A stretch of 64,000 nucleotides of DNA from Diplocarpon mali (taxonomy: Eukaryota; Ascomycota; Leotiomycetes; Helotiales; Drepanopezizaceae), in contig JAENRP010000099.1 of assembly GCA_024741835.1 (NCBI GenBank), forward strand, positions 5,996-69,995, written 5' to 3'. Every line of letters starts with the position of its first letter. The first letter of the stretch is position 1. Made by a program: the position numbers and the translations under genes. Under the pieces are notes generated by a model. It was not told the DNA's origin, ran no database searches, and saw only the letters and a program-made list of their open reading frames with translations. Shown in pieces: positions 1 through 14,593 of the stretch.

Positions 1-959
1 AAAACTCTCCTTTTTTTCTTTTACCTTTGATAATAATATAGCCCTAGTTTAGGCCTTTTAATATATTAGTTTTCTCGCACTTAAGGTTTATTAGTAATTG
101 ATATACTATTGCCTTAACTTATATTATTTTATATTCTTTACTAATAGTAGTAGGGGCTACTACTTTTATTATTTAAGATATATATAGAGACCTAAGATGG
201 ATAGGTCTTATAATATATATCATATGATCAACGCAGGACGGTAGGAGGATAAAAGGGCCATCTTCTATATATAGAGACAGCGCGTATCGCTATAGTACTA
301 AATATACTCTATACTTAGGACTTATTCCTAACATCTTATCTAAGAGAGCCCGCTTGTGGTGCTTCCTCCTCTTGTTTTTAGGTCTTCCCTTAGGCCTATT
401 CTTGTGTTGTCTCCCCTTAGTTTTATACTAGCATAAAGTAGTCAGCAGATACCTTAGGCATAAACCTACCATATATATAATTACTTTTTATGGTACAACC
501 ACTCTTAAGAAAAATACAACCTTACTTCTTAGAACCAACCACCTCCCTTGCTTCCTACATTTTCTTCCATGATTTCTTGACTTCTATGTTCCTGTTATGT
601 GACGAAGAAAGTAAGCCGGGACAGCTCTTTTAATGCTAGTAGAAGTGCATTTATCTTTCAAGAAGCTTAAATTTGCAAGATTTCTTCTGGCCCAAATCGC
701 TGGAAGTGCCGCAGTTCATGTAAATGCTAGCTGAATAAATCTGTTATCATTCAAACACATTTACCGCATTATGATCAATCATAATTTAGGATAATTAAAT
801 GTTTGAGATGAATCTTACTCTCAGACATATCAATTTACTACAGATTTCTTTGATCTACACACATGCATGAATGAAGATATGTGTCAAGCCACCTTGTTCT
901 GAATCGACAAGCTAGTATGATTCCTGCTTGCCTATATAGGATCCCGGCTTTCTATTGAA
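1..959. other. AT-rich, TpA-rich stretch without a gene
   Basis: The stretch is strongly AT-rich with many TA and TATATA runs, and no open frame of convincing length or codon pattern. It resembles DNA eroded by repeat-induced point mutation or old repeat sequence. I recognise no transposon protein or terminal repeats in it. Confidence 0.5.
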
Positions 960-1762
960 TGGACGATATTTCTACCGAATATCCTATCGAGATTATGTTA
1001 TTAGGTTACTTATTTACAGATTGAAGCTGGAAAGCAATCTGTAAATGCTATTTCAGAGGCTTGACTAGACTTGGCGATGTTTGTCTAGACTGCTTCCAAG
1101 CGGATAGGTACGCCGAGGTAACTGAAGACCCGAAAACAATCAGAGAATTTTTTCCTTTGGAAGATCTCTATTACTTATATTATCAGATAACTGGGCATTC
1201 TGCAGCTAGCATTTTGAGACAGGAAGCCTACGATACCGCAGCGCGGTAGCAGTCTAGCAATCTGATATAAGACCCATCTATCTCATCGGATTCACCCTGC
1301 AAGTCCTCTTGACGCCGCCCGCCTGTCGCACCACCTTCATCTCCAAACCGTTCGGCTTCGATGTTTTCGACACGAGCCTAGTAATAATCTCATCATCTGT
1401 GCTATTTTGCCTAGAGCTCTGGGCCTGGGTGTTCGAGAAGATGAATCAGCAGGTGCTTATAGGCCTTTTCTCGTACGTCGGGTTTCTATATCTTGCTGGC
1501 AACACTCGAGGTCCTGCCAAAGGCAATTGCGGGGGCCGGTTGCGCGAAATCGGCGATCTCGTTCATGACCATTAGATATCCCTACGCATACCCAGTTATA
1601 GCAGTCCTCACGTCTCACAATGCTGGGACCGTCTGGACGAGAATCGTGGCGTCGTCGTCCTACAGCATGGCTATGGAGATTTGCTTATCATATCCGTGCA
1701 GATACCTTACAGGTAACAGAACTTATTACTACAAGGTAACTATGTATTGCTACCGCTGATTG
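960..1762 (+). pseudogene. Coding-like island, possible membrane-protein remnant
   Basis: Within AT-rich flanks this segment is richer in G+C and holds three open stretches in different frames: about 1061-1249, 1309-1575 and 1493-1759. The second has a codon-like bias towards C/G in third positions and encodes a hydrophobic segment (around VFDTSLVIISSSVLF, then another near QQVLIGLFSYVGFLYLA) that would form one or two membrane helices. The frames are interrupted by stops at 1247-1249 and near 1309. I could not join them with good splice sites. It may be a decayed gene for a membrane protein, or a short intron-containing gene that I failed to model. I do not recognise a family. Confidence 0.3.
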
Positions 1763-4700
1763 GATGAACAATAAGAGTATGGATGAGAACTGGAATGAAA
1801 TGAAGGTTTTTAGAACGAACCCCTGAGCTAAGCGAGCACACCGTAGCGTCACGTGCAGTAGTTCTCGTCTATCAGGTCGATGCAGAGATACGTATTCCAT
1901 CCAGTGGTTCCTCGGGAGATGCGTTAGGGAATTATCTTCTTTATCCTTGCGTGGTTGAGTGTCAGAAAATACATTTCCCAATTTCAAAGACACGAAGAAG
2001 CAAAATTTCAGTCTTGAGAATGAAACTGTACTCTAAATTCCTCTGGTTTCAGCGGACCAGTTACGACCTTGCTCTGCACAAATCCCAATTTAGGCGAGGA
2101 TGTGACAGAATGCGATTGCTTTTTTTTCTCTGCGCCTGCTGCTTGCTCAGGATAGGCTGTGTCGTTGACTGTCTGTTATTTTCACTCCCTACGATGGCCA
2201 TTCGCTAGCGGATAGCAACTGAAATCTTTCGCCTCAATTATGGTCTGGAATCTAGCCTAATAAGAAAGGCACAAAAGCTAATCATTGACAGATACAGATC
2301 ATACTCCTTGCAGAACAATAAAATATATACCCCTATCTAGTTGACACAGCTTAAAAACCTAACATGCTTTCGGGAGTGGTAAACTTCAAGCCATTATTGT
2401 TTTCCTGATTCTTTGTCAAATCCCGATGACTGAAATGGCTAGAATGATATACGTCTCTATGTGAAAAGGAGAAGAGATTATGTGTTAGCATTAGGTTGAA
2501 TATTAGACAGGTGTTTTGAATACTTGCTAACTGGCCAGCTACACCTGTCCATCAGCGAATAGAAAAACGTCCCCAGACTAAATTACTGCTAGCAAAGATT
2601 CAAGTTTAACAGGATTCACCAAGACACCCAGAACTATCATGTTATAGTATATCTGATACATGCTATATATTAAGTAACACATATCTCATATGGTATGTGT
2701 ACTCTTTTTCCTAGAGATTTATTAATACATCCCGATACCAGTCGCGTTCGAAGATCAGTCGCTTCAAGAGTCTCGAAGAAAAAACAAAGACTTGAAGAAC
2801 GAAAAGGTTTTTAGAGCAGCTCAAGTGAAAAGAGCTAGACTTTAAGAATCTGTAACAAAAGAGGAAACCCCTGGTATCACTTTGTAGACAGACGAGAGGC
2901 CACTTACATCTCTTAGATATCTGAATCGAAGAACCTGCCTATTTCTGTTCGCTGAAGAGGTTTTGGCTATGAGTAGATTGTGCGGAGCTTTTGTATTTGG
3001 ACAGCCCAATTCTTTTCCTACATTGCAGCTGTTTGTCCTCCTGTGATCCAGTGCAATCTCAGTCGGAACCACAAGAGAGAGAGCGAGTCAAGCCTCTCAT
3101 TTTCATATCTAAATCTTGCCACTTGCTCTCTAAACCCAAGAAATTTCGTGAGCCTATATAAATCCGCACAACTTGCGATTCTGGCACCCTTGAACTTTTA
3201 TATCTAACGCTGATTCGATCAATTCTGCACGTCCGTAATCACCCCAAAGTAGTCGGCTTTGGTTGTGACATGTTCTCAATGTCCGTTCTTAGGCTTCAGC
3301 TCCGTAGCACTAATATGAGTTTTGAATTTCTCGAGACTCTTCAAGATTCCTCGAGATTCCTCGACTACCCTATAGCCAATTATACCGATTCGCATGTTTG
3401 ATTGAAGAATCAAGCAATACCATATGCGAAATATCCATAGAACGGTAACTACCAACCCAACACTTATACCAAGCTATTCTTGGATACAAGGAGGTATTAA
3501 GATTGTGGAGCAAGATTCTCGGTAAATTCAAGTCCTATCTATGTCCTATTTCTAAAACAAGCGTAAAATGAGCCAGCTTCCTAGTACAAATAGCGCGCAA
3601 TTTCATTCTACTAGATTTAAACAAATCTAGCCCCTGTCATATACAAGCTCTACAAGTATAGATAGTATATAATATATTATTATCGTTTTTGCAGAATAAG
3701 AGTGTATAATGAAAGGCAAAGTCTATCCTATCCGTAGAGATACTCTTTTGTACTAACTGCTGGTTCCTGCCTGCTGTAACACATTTGAATATGCCATTAG
3801 GGAGTATCTTATTTGTATTTAAAAAAGATCAGAATAAATCTATGTATATATATGTATGTATGTATGTCTCATTCTCTCAACGAATGATGATTGTATTATA
3901 AAAATGAGAGGCCTAATTAGAAATATCTTTAGGACTTACTAGTCACTCTCACGAGTGCCTCTCTTAATCTCAGTTCTTTTAGCCCTTCATCAGCCTACCG
4001 CACGCAATTCTATTAAATTCCTGCTTTCATTCTTTTGTAAACCTTTCTACTATTTTGCCTTTGGGCAAGACCTTGTACATAGTCAGAGCTCTCCTTTCCC
4101 CTCTAGCTTTCTAGTTGTGATTTTATCCAGAGGCTAATATTAGTGATGCCGATTTCATATACAGTGGTCACGTAGTTCACATAACGAATATCACAGGTTT
4201 CTGAAGCCAAAGGTAGCAGTAGTGAACGGATATTCATTGGATGCCTCTTCTCATCACATCCTCTCCATTCTCCTCATTGGTTCTTTTTCCATGCGCTCTT
4301 TCTATTTTCATTTGTTCAGGCCCGCGTCAAGATCAAGCCCCATCCGTCCCAAAGCTCGAATGGACAGGAGCACTTCCGTAATGCCATCAGCTGAATTTTA
4401 TCGTGTTGCATTTATCGTTTCCATCCCTCCTCTTGTCTTCTCCCATCCTGAAAAGGGGAAGCATGAGAAGGAACAAAACGAAAGATATCCATGCCTGCGA
4501 AGATCTGCAGACGCCTAGACGCAGAATTGAAAACCTTGAACGTGAAAAGAAGAGGAAAATGTACAAGGCCACAGATCGCATGCGTGAGAGCTGTCCAGAT
4601 GCTGCAAATACACCCTGTAACCGAGTGTAACAGCCCAGAAAAATCCATTCATCCATTCAACCACTTTTGTGTAGAGCATTGCAAAGCAAGCAAAAAGCAA

Positions 4701-5307
4701 ATCCATTGCAAGAAAAAAAGACAATGTTCCACCAGTCTCTTCAGATGAAATAGAACCGCAAAATCAAGTAGAGAGAAAGAAAAACACAGCACGATCTTCT
4801 GTGTCGTAAACCACCAGGCCGACCCTCGAAAAAGCAGAATTGTTGGAAAGCAGAATAGAATCTTTCATGCATGGGAGCCACACCCCATGATGTATGCAGG
4901 GTATTCGTAATGCGCTCTGTGGACCCAACATTCCTTGCCAGAGACACGCATCATGAAAACCCTTGTACGACGCAAAGTGGCGTCTCATGCGTACTGCCTG
5001 ATCGCCTTCTGTCTATGGGTATCTTGATGAGACGGGGGGGAACAGCCAGGATGAAAAGACAACGCTATCTATTCGTATGCCGTTCGATGGTTGTAAGCAG
5101 TTGCAGAGCCGACTCCATTTGCGAGAAGGGCAGGAGTCAGCTCCTACCTCGTGGTTTCCGCCGCCAGAAAATCGATTATCGGAAAGCAAAATGTTGAAAA
5201 GAACTCGCACCAGCACCAGGCACCAGCAGACGAAGCCGATGCCCAACGACGCTCAATTCCCGGTCGAAGTGCGAGACGGAGAGGGAACGAGCGTCGACGT
5301 ACTGAAC
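1763..5307. other. Gene-poor AT-rich region
   Basis: Only short random frames are present. A TATG/TATA microsatellite lies at about 3840-3870. Pyrimidine-rich and AT-rich blocks alternate. No tRNA, rRNA or transposase signature was seen. The last few hundred bases probably include the 3' untranslated region of the helicase gene that ends at 5308. Confidence 0.5.
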
Positions 5308-7650
<2,343 letters not shown>

Positions 7651-10600
7651 GATTTTTAAAAGACGAAGGAATGGATGACGATGATGGTGCAGTCGATCTG
7701 GAGCTGTGATGGTCGTGTCGTAAGTGCGAAACGCTACGAAACGTGCGGTCGAAGCAGTGTCGAAGTGAGGCCGTAAGATGTAAAATCAAAAAGACTCAAA
7801 CGAAGTGCGCCGAGGAAGTTTAGCAGTATTATTATCGTGTCAAGACCCTCGAGAGAATCTATGAAACGAAAGAAGAGAGGAGAACTGGGTTGCGGATGGT
7901 GTTCGTAGAGGGAGGAGACGGTGAGGGCGGAGGAGTCAACAAGGAGGTTGAGGCAAAATTTGTAGCTGCGGCGCGAGATCCATTTCAGACTAGCGGGTGC
8001 CATAGCGCCGGGGAAGTGGATAGATAAATACTACACGTGACGACTGGACCCAGACAGGTTGGAGAGGATTGTATTCATTTACCACAAATTCCCTCGATGA
8101 ATCTGTTAAGCAGCGCTGATCTCGCTCACAAACTATCAGATATGCAGATGAGTGATTTGTTTGCAAGCTTTCCTTTGTTTTATTCACTTGTCTGAGCTTA
8201 CGGCCATTTGCCTCGCGCACGCCTCATCAGCGAATAGAGGTAATGGCACGGGATAACTTGGCTGTCATTCGAAGAGACACTGGCAGCGAGGGCTACTACT
8301 AAGAACTCTGCCGATTTACAAGGATAGAAGATAAATCACTTACTTGCAGCGTGGTGTTGTAGATTCATCATAAGGGGGCATGCTTTGGCAATGAAGCGTA
8401 AACATTCAAGTATGCTTTTGGCATTCGCTATCGTTTTGATACTGGTTGACATGGTTTTATATTCATTTCTTCGGGCAATGGACTTTTGTTTTTGAATTAT
8501 CGTCCTAGTATTGCCCTGCGTGTTTCTTGCCTTTAATCTTTCGCTCCAGTGAGTTTTTGTTCCCTAAACAGCTTTGACCTCATGGTTCATTATCACCCAT
8601 CCTAAAGAATTTATAATACTTAAAAACCTATATACAATCCAACCACTACTCCATAGAACTCCTTAACTTGGAGGAAAGCAAGATATTATGAGAAATAAGC
8701 ATCTACTCGTGTCCCCCAGATGCGGATCGAAAACCTATACAAAACTACTCCTAGCCGACTTGAAACTCTGCCCTATTTCAAGTCTGATTTTCTACTTTGC
8801 CCACTTTGCGCCATACTTTACCACCCAATTCCCTGTAGTTCTTCCCTTCTCCTTTCTTAAGGTTTCTTTTCATCATGCTCAAAAGGTAGCATCCCATGTC
8901 CTTTCTTCATATTCTGAATGTTTTCAAGTCAAAATTCTATATACATCAATGTCTGCCTTGTCAATGTTATCCGCTTCAGTAGAATGGAGGCACTAATTAC
9001 AATTGCAGTATTTAAATGCAGAATCATGAATGCGAAGATCGAACCTCCCATTTGTCTCACATCTAGGCCTGATATTGAGACTGGCTCCCTTGATGAATAT
9101 GGACCTATCATGTTAGCCTTCAAGCGGTGGTCACTACCTGCTTCCGCGTCCTCGATCAAGTTGCTAAACGCCACCTGTAAATGATGCCCGGTAAAAAACT
9201 GTCTGGATACGATACAATATTATATACCTACACTTGTTTTCCCTCTACTCGCTGTACTCGACCACGATGAAATACCGGTGAAGCGAATCACGGCACGTCT
9301 CTTGCCTACTCTACCCGAACTAACCAAGCCCAGCAAACAGCAGCTGTTATCAATAATTTCAAGGCCCGACGAAGGGGGAGATGAGGTTTGGTTATGCCCT
9401 AGGCCTAAGGCCCATCATTTATTCCACTCTCCCCTCTCATCTTTTCATTCCCCAGCTTGTGCAGGTCCTTTCCTCGACTCCCAAGTCAGTACCGCCCTGA
9501 TGTCTCCACGCTCTCAAATTTGAATGAGTAGAGATACACATCTCCGTCAGATATCTCTAATTCGATGGAGACTGCAGAACAAGGCTCAGTTCTAAATCTC
9601 TGTGCCTTTTCATCATACATATACGGTCCCCATTCACTCTCCTATGTAGCTGTGCTTTTGCACACACAATCGATTATTCGTGCGACGCAGACTCAAGTCA
9701 TTTTCCAACCCCAATCACTACGTCTATATCAGCCCCTCTACCCTTACGTTCCACAACTCAATTGTTCATACAAAAAGGATTGACAGCCTGTACGTCAGCC
9801 CAAAGGATTTTAACTGATGGATATCACTCGCCAATATTCATCAAATAGGCTTTCTTCAATCCTTGCTAGAAACCTTACCTGTGTTGATCAGGGCCGGGTA
9901 TCTCCTCTCAACAAGGCCAGAAGAGATCCTTAATCGATTTTAATTCCTCCTCAACCCCTTCCATCAAGCAGTCAACAGGCAATGTATACCAAGGGACATG
10001 CATAATGCAAATCAAATATCGCCCATGCTGTTCTCGCAAATATAACAGCCTGATCTCAATCATTTCTATTCCCCTCACTTTTCACATCGTATAAAGCGCC
10101 AAAGAGCCTGGACACAGAACTCCCCCCCGACTCTGATCCTAATCCATACCAATCTCTCGCACTCACTCTGTACTGGGATCAAGCGGACAATAGACACCAT
10201 ACTTCTCCCGAATCCTTTGTTGCGTACATGATACACGTTTCTGCTGCTTAGCCTTATATTAACCATACCTAAGCTAGTCACCAGAAGAAGAAAAGACCGC
10301 TACCTTGTCCAGACTCCTACGAAACCGAAGAAAGAAAGGAGAGAGAGGACGAATAAAGTTGATTATCTACACAATTCACAAACAGAAACTTATCTCTATT
10401 TGTTACTCTGTACATCTAAACCCACCCACCCATGACCCTCAACCATGACCCCCAACCATGAGCCATCCCATCCTATCAAAAAACAAACCAAATCATGAGC
10501 AGAAACCCCCCTCACAGAAAAGCCAAATGCCCAGCCCAGCCCATCCCAGCCCGCTTCAAGACCTAGATCTAAACCCTAGAACCAGGACAGTCGGATTCAA

Positions 10601-11232
10601 GCAAGAAAAAGAGAGAGCAGCGGAAGGGTCAGGCGTACATTTCCCTGTGTCTTTATCTATCTGCCTCTCATCCTACCCCATTATCCCCATGTTCCTTGAC
10701 CCCCTCACCCCCGCCCCTCCACTCGATAAAAACCAGCGAGGAAAGAAAAGAGCGAAAACCCCAACAAACAAAACGCAAACTAAATTTCATCTCACTTACC
10801 CCCTTTCGTCTCCCTCTCCCCAAGAAAAAATATCTTAAGTCCCTATTGTTACTACTTTCTTTCCTCACCTCTCTTTTAGCAAAAAAGATAGAGAAAGATG
10901 AAGAAAGGCATGACAAGTACTTACCCAAGCCCGGAGATCCTTCGCTGTAAAGCCTACCTAGGTACCTCGCTAGCAATGCGGTGGTTCAGAAGCCGAAGTC
11001 GAGGTAGAAGTGGAAGTGGAAGGAACATGAAATATGTATGTCTTCAAGGAGATGAATAGAGAAAGTTGGAGAGGCAGGTTGTTGGTGTCGCTAGAGAGTA
11101 CTTACACAAAGAGCTATGGCAGGTAAGTATGGTGGTGTAGGAGAGAAGAGGGGTCGGGTGGGTTATGTCTTTATGCTGTGCTTACTGTTTGGACGCTGTG
11201 TCGTAATACGGGTGTACTATCACATCCCATGG
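7651..11232. other. Long intergenic region without a supported gene
   Basis: Bases 7651-8010 probably hold the ded1 promoter and 5' leader. The rest is AT-rich, followed by C/A-rich low-complexity sequence (about 10380-10960) whose open frames are made of runs such as Pro/Ser/Lys and have no family resemblance. No RNA gene was recognised. A non-coding transcript or a long untranslated region is possible but cannot be shown. Confidence 0.45.
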
Positions 11233-11439
11233 TCAAGATTCGGCGCCAGTTTCGTACCATTGCTCCTGCACATTGACCGGCTTCACAATCGCATCCAGAA
11301 TCTGGCCCAGACACAAAAGCAACCGCGTTCGCCAATCCATGTATGCCCTAATATCGCTATCGTACAGCTCCTCAGCCATGGCAGCAGCCGAGTCTCTATC
11401 TCCGAACGAGCTTGTACCCTCCCACGATGATCTCTTCAT
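11233..11439 (-). CDS. Small unassigned open reading frame (68 residues)
   Basis: This small minus-strand frame lies just downstream of the proteasome gene, in a different frame from its last exon and 25 bases after its stop. It encodes MKRSSWEGTSSFGDRD and then a mostly helical-looking segment (MAEELYDSDIRAYMDWRTR). The amino-acid composition is less biased than that of the surrounding spurious frames, but no family is recognised. It may simply be 3' untranslated sequence of the proteasome gene. Listed because it is close to a real gene on the same strand; low confidence. Confidence 0.15.
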   Translation of the reverse strand: MKRSSWEGTSSFGDRDSAAAMAEELYDSDIRAYMDWRTRLLLCLGQILDAIVKPVNVQEQWYETGAES

Positions 11440-11464
11440 TCTAGCTCCCCCACCAGCCAGTCAC

Positions 11465-12313
11465 TTAAGGACAAGCAACCCTCGCCTCGTCGTCCCACTC
11501 CACCTCCCGGATCCCTTCCTTTGTCACGGCCTTGACCACCATACCCTTGAAATCAATCGGCAGCCTCCTCTTCAACTCATCTGTGCATAGCTTCAGCAGC
11601 TTCAGACCCTCCTCGTAACTAATATCCGGATGATGATGCTTGTCCAGAATGCTCAAGCAGTAGTACTGCGCGTACCCATGGGCGGCGTATGGCAGCGGGG
11701 CGAGCGATGCCAGGTAGTCGAGCCAGTAAAGCGATGGGCGGTTGGTGAGAGGATCGAGGCCGCCAAGGAGGAGGTTCACGTTATACGGCTTGCGCGAGCG
11801 TAAGGAGGAGGCGAGTTCCGAGCGAACGAAGTGCGCAATCGCTGTGGGCGAGAGGGAGATGTTATTGCGCATGCTGTAGAGTTGTGCATTGGCTTGGATG
11901 TATTCTGCAAATTGGACTAGGTGGTGTAAGCATGGTTACTACTATCTCCTCTCCACTCCTCCCAATTCTCGTCTCCGAACCATTGCAACGTAGCTTCAGA
12001 TTTTCAAAATGGTACCAGAGAGATGGAGCAAGAGATAGAGAATGGAAAGAAACGCACTTGTATCTCCTGCCTCCCCACTAAACGCCATCAACGTATGGGT
12101 ATTCAACGCTCTTGTCTTATCGTCGCTGGCCTTCAGCACGGTCGCGCCTCGCATCGCAGCTTTGCTGGCGGCGATTAACGTGAAGTCCTTACCGGTGATT
12201 CCTAGTAAGACCTCCCTTGTGGGACGTTAGCAGATGGTCTGGTCTGAAGCTCGAGACCAGGCTGTAGAGGCAGGGCAGAACCGAGGTGCAGAGGGAAGGG
12301 ATCATTTTTACAT
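11465..12313 (-). CDS. pre1: Proteasome subunit beta type-4 (Pre1/PSMB2 family), 20S core
   Basis: Three exons are inferred: 12313-12312 (only the bases AT), 12215-12058 and 11916-11465, giving 203 residues. The start codon is itself split: AT, then a 96-base intron (12311-12216, GTAAAA donor, GCTAAC branch site, CACAAG acceptor), then G. Splicing gives the conserved beginning MEVLLGITGKDF. There is no in-frame ATG in the genomic sequence directly before EVLLG. Later motifs include SKAAMRGATVLK, SGEAGDTIQFAEYIQAN, SRKPYNVNLLLGG and SLYWLDYLASLAPLPYAAHG. All are typical of this beta subunit, which in the family is structural: it has no propeptide and no catalytic N-terminal threonine. An out-of-frame upstream ATG lies at 12405-12403. 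The neighbour rrp9 starts 522 bases away in the opposite direction. The family assignment is very sure; the split start is strongly supported by conservation. Confidence 0.92.
12216..12311 (-). other. pre1: Intron splitting the pre1 start codon
   Basis: A 96-base GT-AG intron whose donor follows AT and whose acceptor precedes G, so the ATG exists only in spliced mRNA. A GCTAAC branch-like motif lies about 12 bases before the acceptor. The call rests on the conserved MEVLLGI start of this proteasome subunit family. Confidence 0.8.
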
Positions 12314-12835
12314 TGTGATGATGACTCCGGTGTTGATGTAACGAGGCTTTTTTGCTGAACGAGAGGTTGTGGTGTGAAGTAAAGTGAGGTTGAAGAGCTG
12401 GACATAGAGCTGTCTGATGCTCTAGGGACTTAACCGCGCGGAGCTTCTGCCTCGTTGCAGAGAAGAGCTAAGGTATTATGAGCCCCTGTCGCTTGGGCAA
12501 GCCAGGTACGGCAGATATTTCACCGTAATAGCAACAATTGATGTATAAGTTGATTTCACTGGAGACTACAAGAGAAATATGAGCAGAGTACTTGAGGAAG
12601 ATAGAAGGAATCTTATGCAAAAATTTTCCATAAATTTTCCTCGTTTCTAATGCTTGAAATACCTATCCTCCCCCAAAACCCAGTATTGTGTCTCCACGTG
12701 CACCTTGCTCTGAATCTGGCCACCGCCCCCGCATTCTGCCGCCAAAAAAATGGCATCCACCATATTACAAAAAAACATCCCGAGCTTCAATTCACGTTCA
12801 GTCTTCACCCCACTGCCGCCCTTACCTCGTCCGCA
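12314..12835. promoter_or_regulatory. Shared divergent promoter region of pre1 and rrp9
   Basis: 522 bases separate the first coding bases of the proteasome gene (minus) and rrp9 (plus). No TATA box was seen close to either start, which fits housekeeping promoters. I did not find an obvious proteasome-associated control element (Rpn4-type GGTGGCAAA). Co-expression is an inference from the arrangement only. Confidence 0.5.
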
Positions 12836-14593
12836 ATGTCGTCCTTTTTCACACTCCCGTCCGCAAAAAAGCGCAAACGTCCCAACTCCCAATCCGCGCC
12901 CCCTAAAAAACGAATTGCTTCTTCTCAACCCAAACTCACCCCGAAAGCCAAAGCCGCCCGCAGGCCACAGCGAGACGAGTCAATATCTGGCAGCGAGGAT
13001 GACGACTCACCACAAGAACGAGAAGACGGGATGCTGGGTGCAGGCGGCGGTAGCAGTAGCTCAGATGAAGGCGGAGAAGACGAAGAAACGGCCGCCGAGC
13101 GCAGGCTTCGTCTCGCGGAACGCTACCTCGAGAATATCCGCGGCGACATCGAGGCCGCGAACCCAGAAGGCTTCGATGCCGAGGAAATTGACCGCGACCT
13201 CGTCGCCGAGCGTTTGATTGAAGACGTGGCCGAGAGCAAAGGCCGCATGTACCGCGACTCCTTATCCTCAGAGCTCGACTTTGCCGGCGCATCGCACAGC
13301 TGGTTCCGCTGGAACTCGCAGGCCGTCACCAGCATAGCCACCTGCGCACCGTGGGTGTACACAGTCAGCAAAGACCTCGGGCTCACGAAATGGCGGATCC
13401 AAGATCTGCCCCAGGACCAGTGGGAGCCGAGGAAGGGCAAGAAAGCGAGCAAGAAGCCCAAACCACCACCAAAGCGCAAGCCAGAGCAGGTGGCGCACGT
13501 TAGGGGCGACAAGAAGCAGAGCAAGAACAACAGCTACCAAGGTCACGTTGCCACTATCCTCACCGTCGCCGCCTCGCAGGACGGCAGGTTCGTCGTCACT
13601 GGAGGCGCGGACCGGCGTATCGTTGTATGGGACGCGGCGACACTCACCTGCCTGAAAGTCTTCCACCAGCACCGCGACTCTGTACTCGGGCTTGCCTTTC
13701 GTCGCGGCACGAATCAGCTGTACTCAGCCTCCAAGGACCGCACTATTAAGATCTGGAGCCTAGATGAGCTAGCATACGTCGAGACGCTGTTCGGCCACCA
13801 GGACGAGGTCGTTGATGTAGCAGCGCTAGCACAAGAACGCTGCGTCTCGGTTGGTGCCCGAGACCGCACAGCGCGCCTGTGGAAAGTCGTTGAGGAGACC
13901 CAGCTCGTGTTCCGTGGCGGAGGAGCCGAGAAGAAATCCCGCTCTAAAACTCCCGATCGTCCTACGGTGCAAGAGGGGAGCATAGACCGCGTGGCCATGA
14001 TTGACGAGGAGATGTTCGTCACGGGGTCTGATAATGGCAGCCTGTCGCTGTGGATCGTGCATAAGAAGAAACCGCTGTTCGTGCTACCTCAGTGTCATGG
14101 CTTTGACCCGGTGCTGAAGAAGGAAGATGTGTCTGCGGAGAAACACCCCAAGGAAGAAGTGGTGCCGCAGCCCACGCCGCGGTGGATCACCGCGCTGGCG
14201 ACGATCCCATATTCAGATGTTATTCTGACGGGGAGCTGGGATGGTGAAGTGAGAGCTTGGAGGGTGAGCGACGACAAGAAGGGGATTGAGGCCTTGGGGA
14301 CGTTGGGCAACACGATTAACTCCACATCATCTGGTGAAGACGCTAACCATCCTCCTCCCTCTTCTCCCTCCACCGTCTCGCCACACGCCCCCATTCGCGG
14401 CCTCGTCAACGACATCTCAGTCTTCGAGCGCGGTAACCGTGGCCAAGATGGCGTTTGCGTCGTTGTAGCTGTCGGTAAGGAGCATCGCATGGGACGGTGG
14501 CAGCGGAACGGGGGCCAGGGAGGGAAGAATGGAGGCGTAGTTTTCGAGATCTCGAAGGTTTCTGGGAAGGCTTCGGCGGCAGATGAAAAGTAA
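12836..14593 (+). CDS. rrp9: U3 snoRNP WD40 protein Rrp9 (U3-55K)
   Basis: A single exon encodes 585 residues. Rrp9 binds the box B/C motif of U3 snoRNA in the nucleolus and is needed for 18S rRNA processing. The chosen start gives MSSFFTLPSAKKRKRP, the usual fungal Rrp9 beginning with a basic nuclear signal. The open frame extends 62 codons upstream, but that part lacks family character. Residues about 40-105 are basic and then acidic (SEDDDSPQ, SSSSDEGGEDEE). From about residue 230 seven WD40-type blades follow, with signatures such as GGADRRIVVWD, SASKDRTIKIWSLDEL and GSWDGEVRAWRV. A Ser/Pro-rich loop (about residues 490-520) interrupts the last blades. Family members are of similar length. 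No intron is needed. Confidence 0.93.
   Translation: MSSFFTLPSAKKRKRPNSQSAPPKKRIASSQPKLTPKAKAARRPQRDESISGSEDDDSPQEREDGMLGAGGGSSSSDEGGEDEETAAERRLRLAERYLENIRGDIEAANPEGFDAEEIDRDLVAERLIEDVAESKGRMYRDSLSSELDFAGASHSWFRWNSQAVTSIATCAPWVYTVSKDLGLTKWRIQDLPQDQWEPRKGKKASKKPKPPPKRKPEQVAHVRGDKKQSKNNSYQGHVATILTVAASQDGRFVVTGGADRRIVVWDAATLTCLKVFHQHRDSVLGLAFRRGTNQLYSASKDRTIKIWSLDELAYVETLFGHQDEVVDVAALAQERCVSVGARDRTARLWKVVEETQLVFRGGGAEKKSRSKTPDRPTVQEGSIDRVAMIDEEMFVTGSDNGSLSLWIVHKKKPLFVLPQCHGFDPVLKKEDVSAEKHPKEEVVPQPTPRWITALATIPYSDVILTGSWDGEVRAWRVSDDKKGIEALGTLGNTINSTSSGEDANHPPPSSPSTVSPHAPIRGLVNDISVFERGNRGQDGVCVVVAVGKEHRMGRWQRNGGQGGKNGGVVFEISKVSGKASAADEK

Noticed and set aside
1309..1575. Possible voltage-sensor (S3-like) helix around VFDTSLVIISSS
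   Set aside because: No following arginine-rich S4 segment was found, and the frame is broken, so a channel call is not justified.
10458..10976. Overlapping frames on both strands with Pro/Ser/Lys-rich products
   Set aside because: They are products of C/A-rich low-complexity DNA, without start context, introns or family resemblance.
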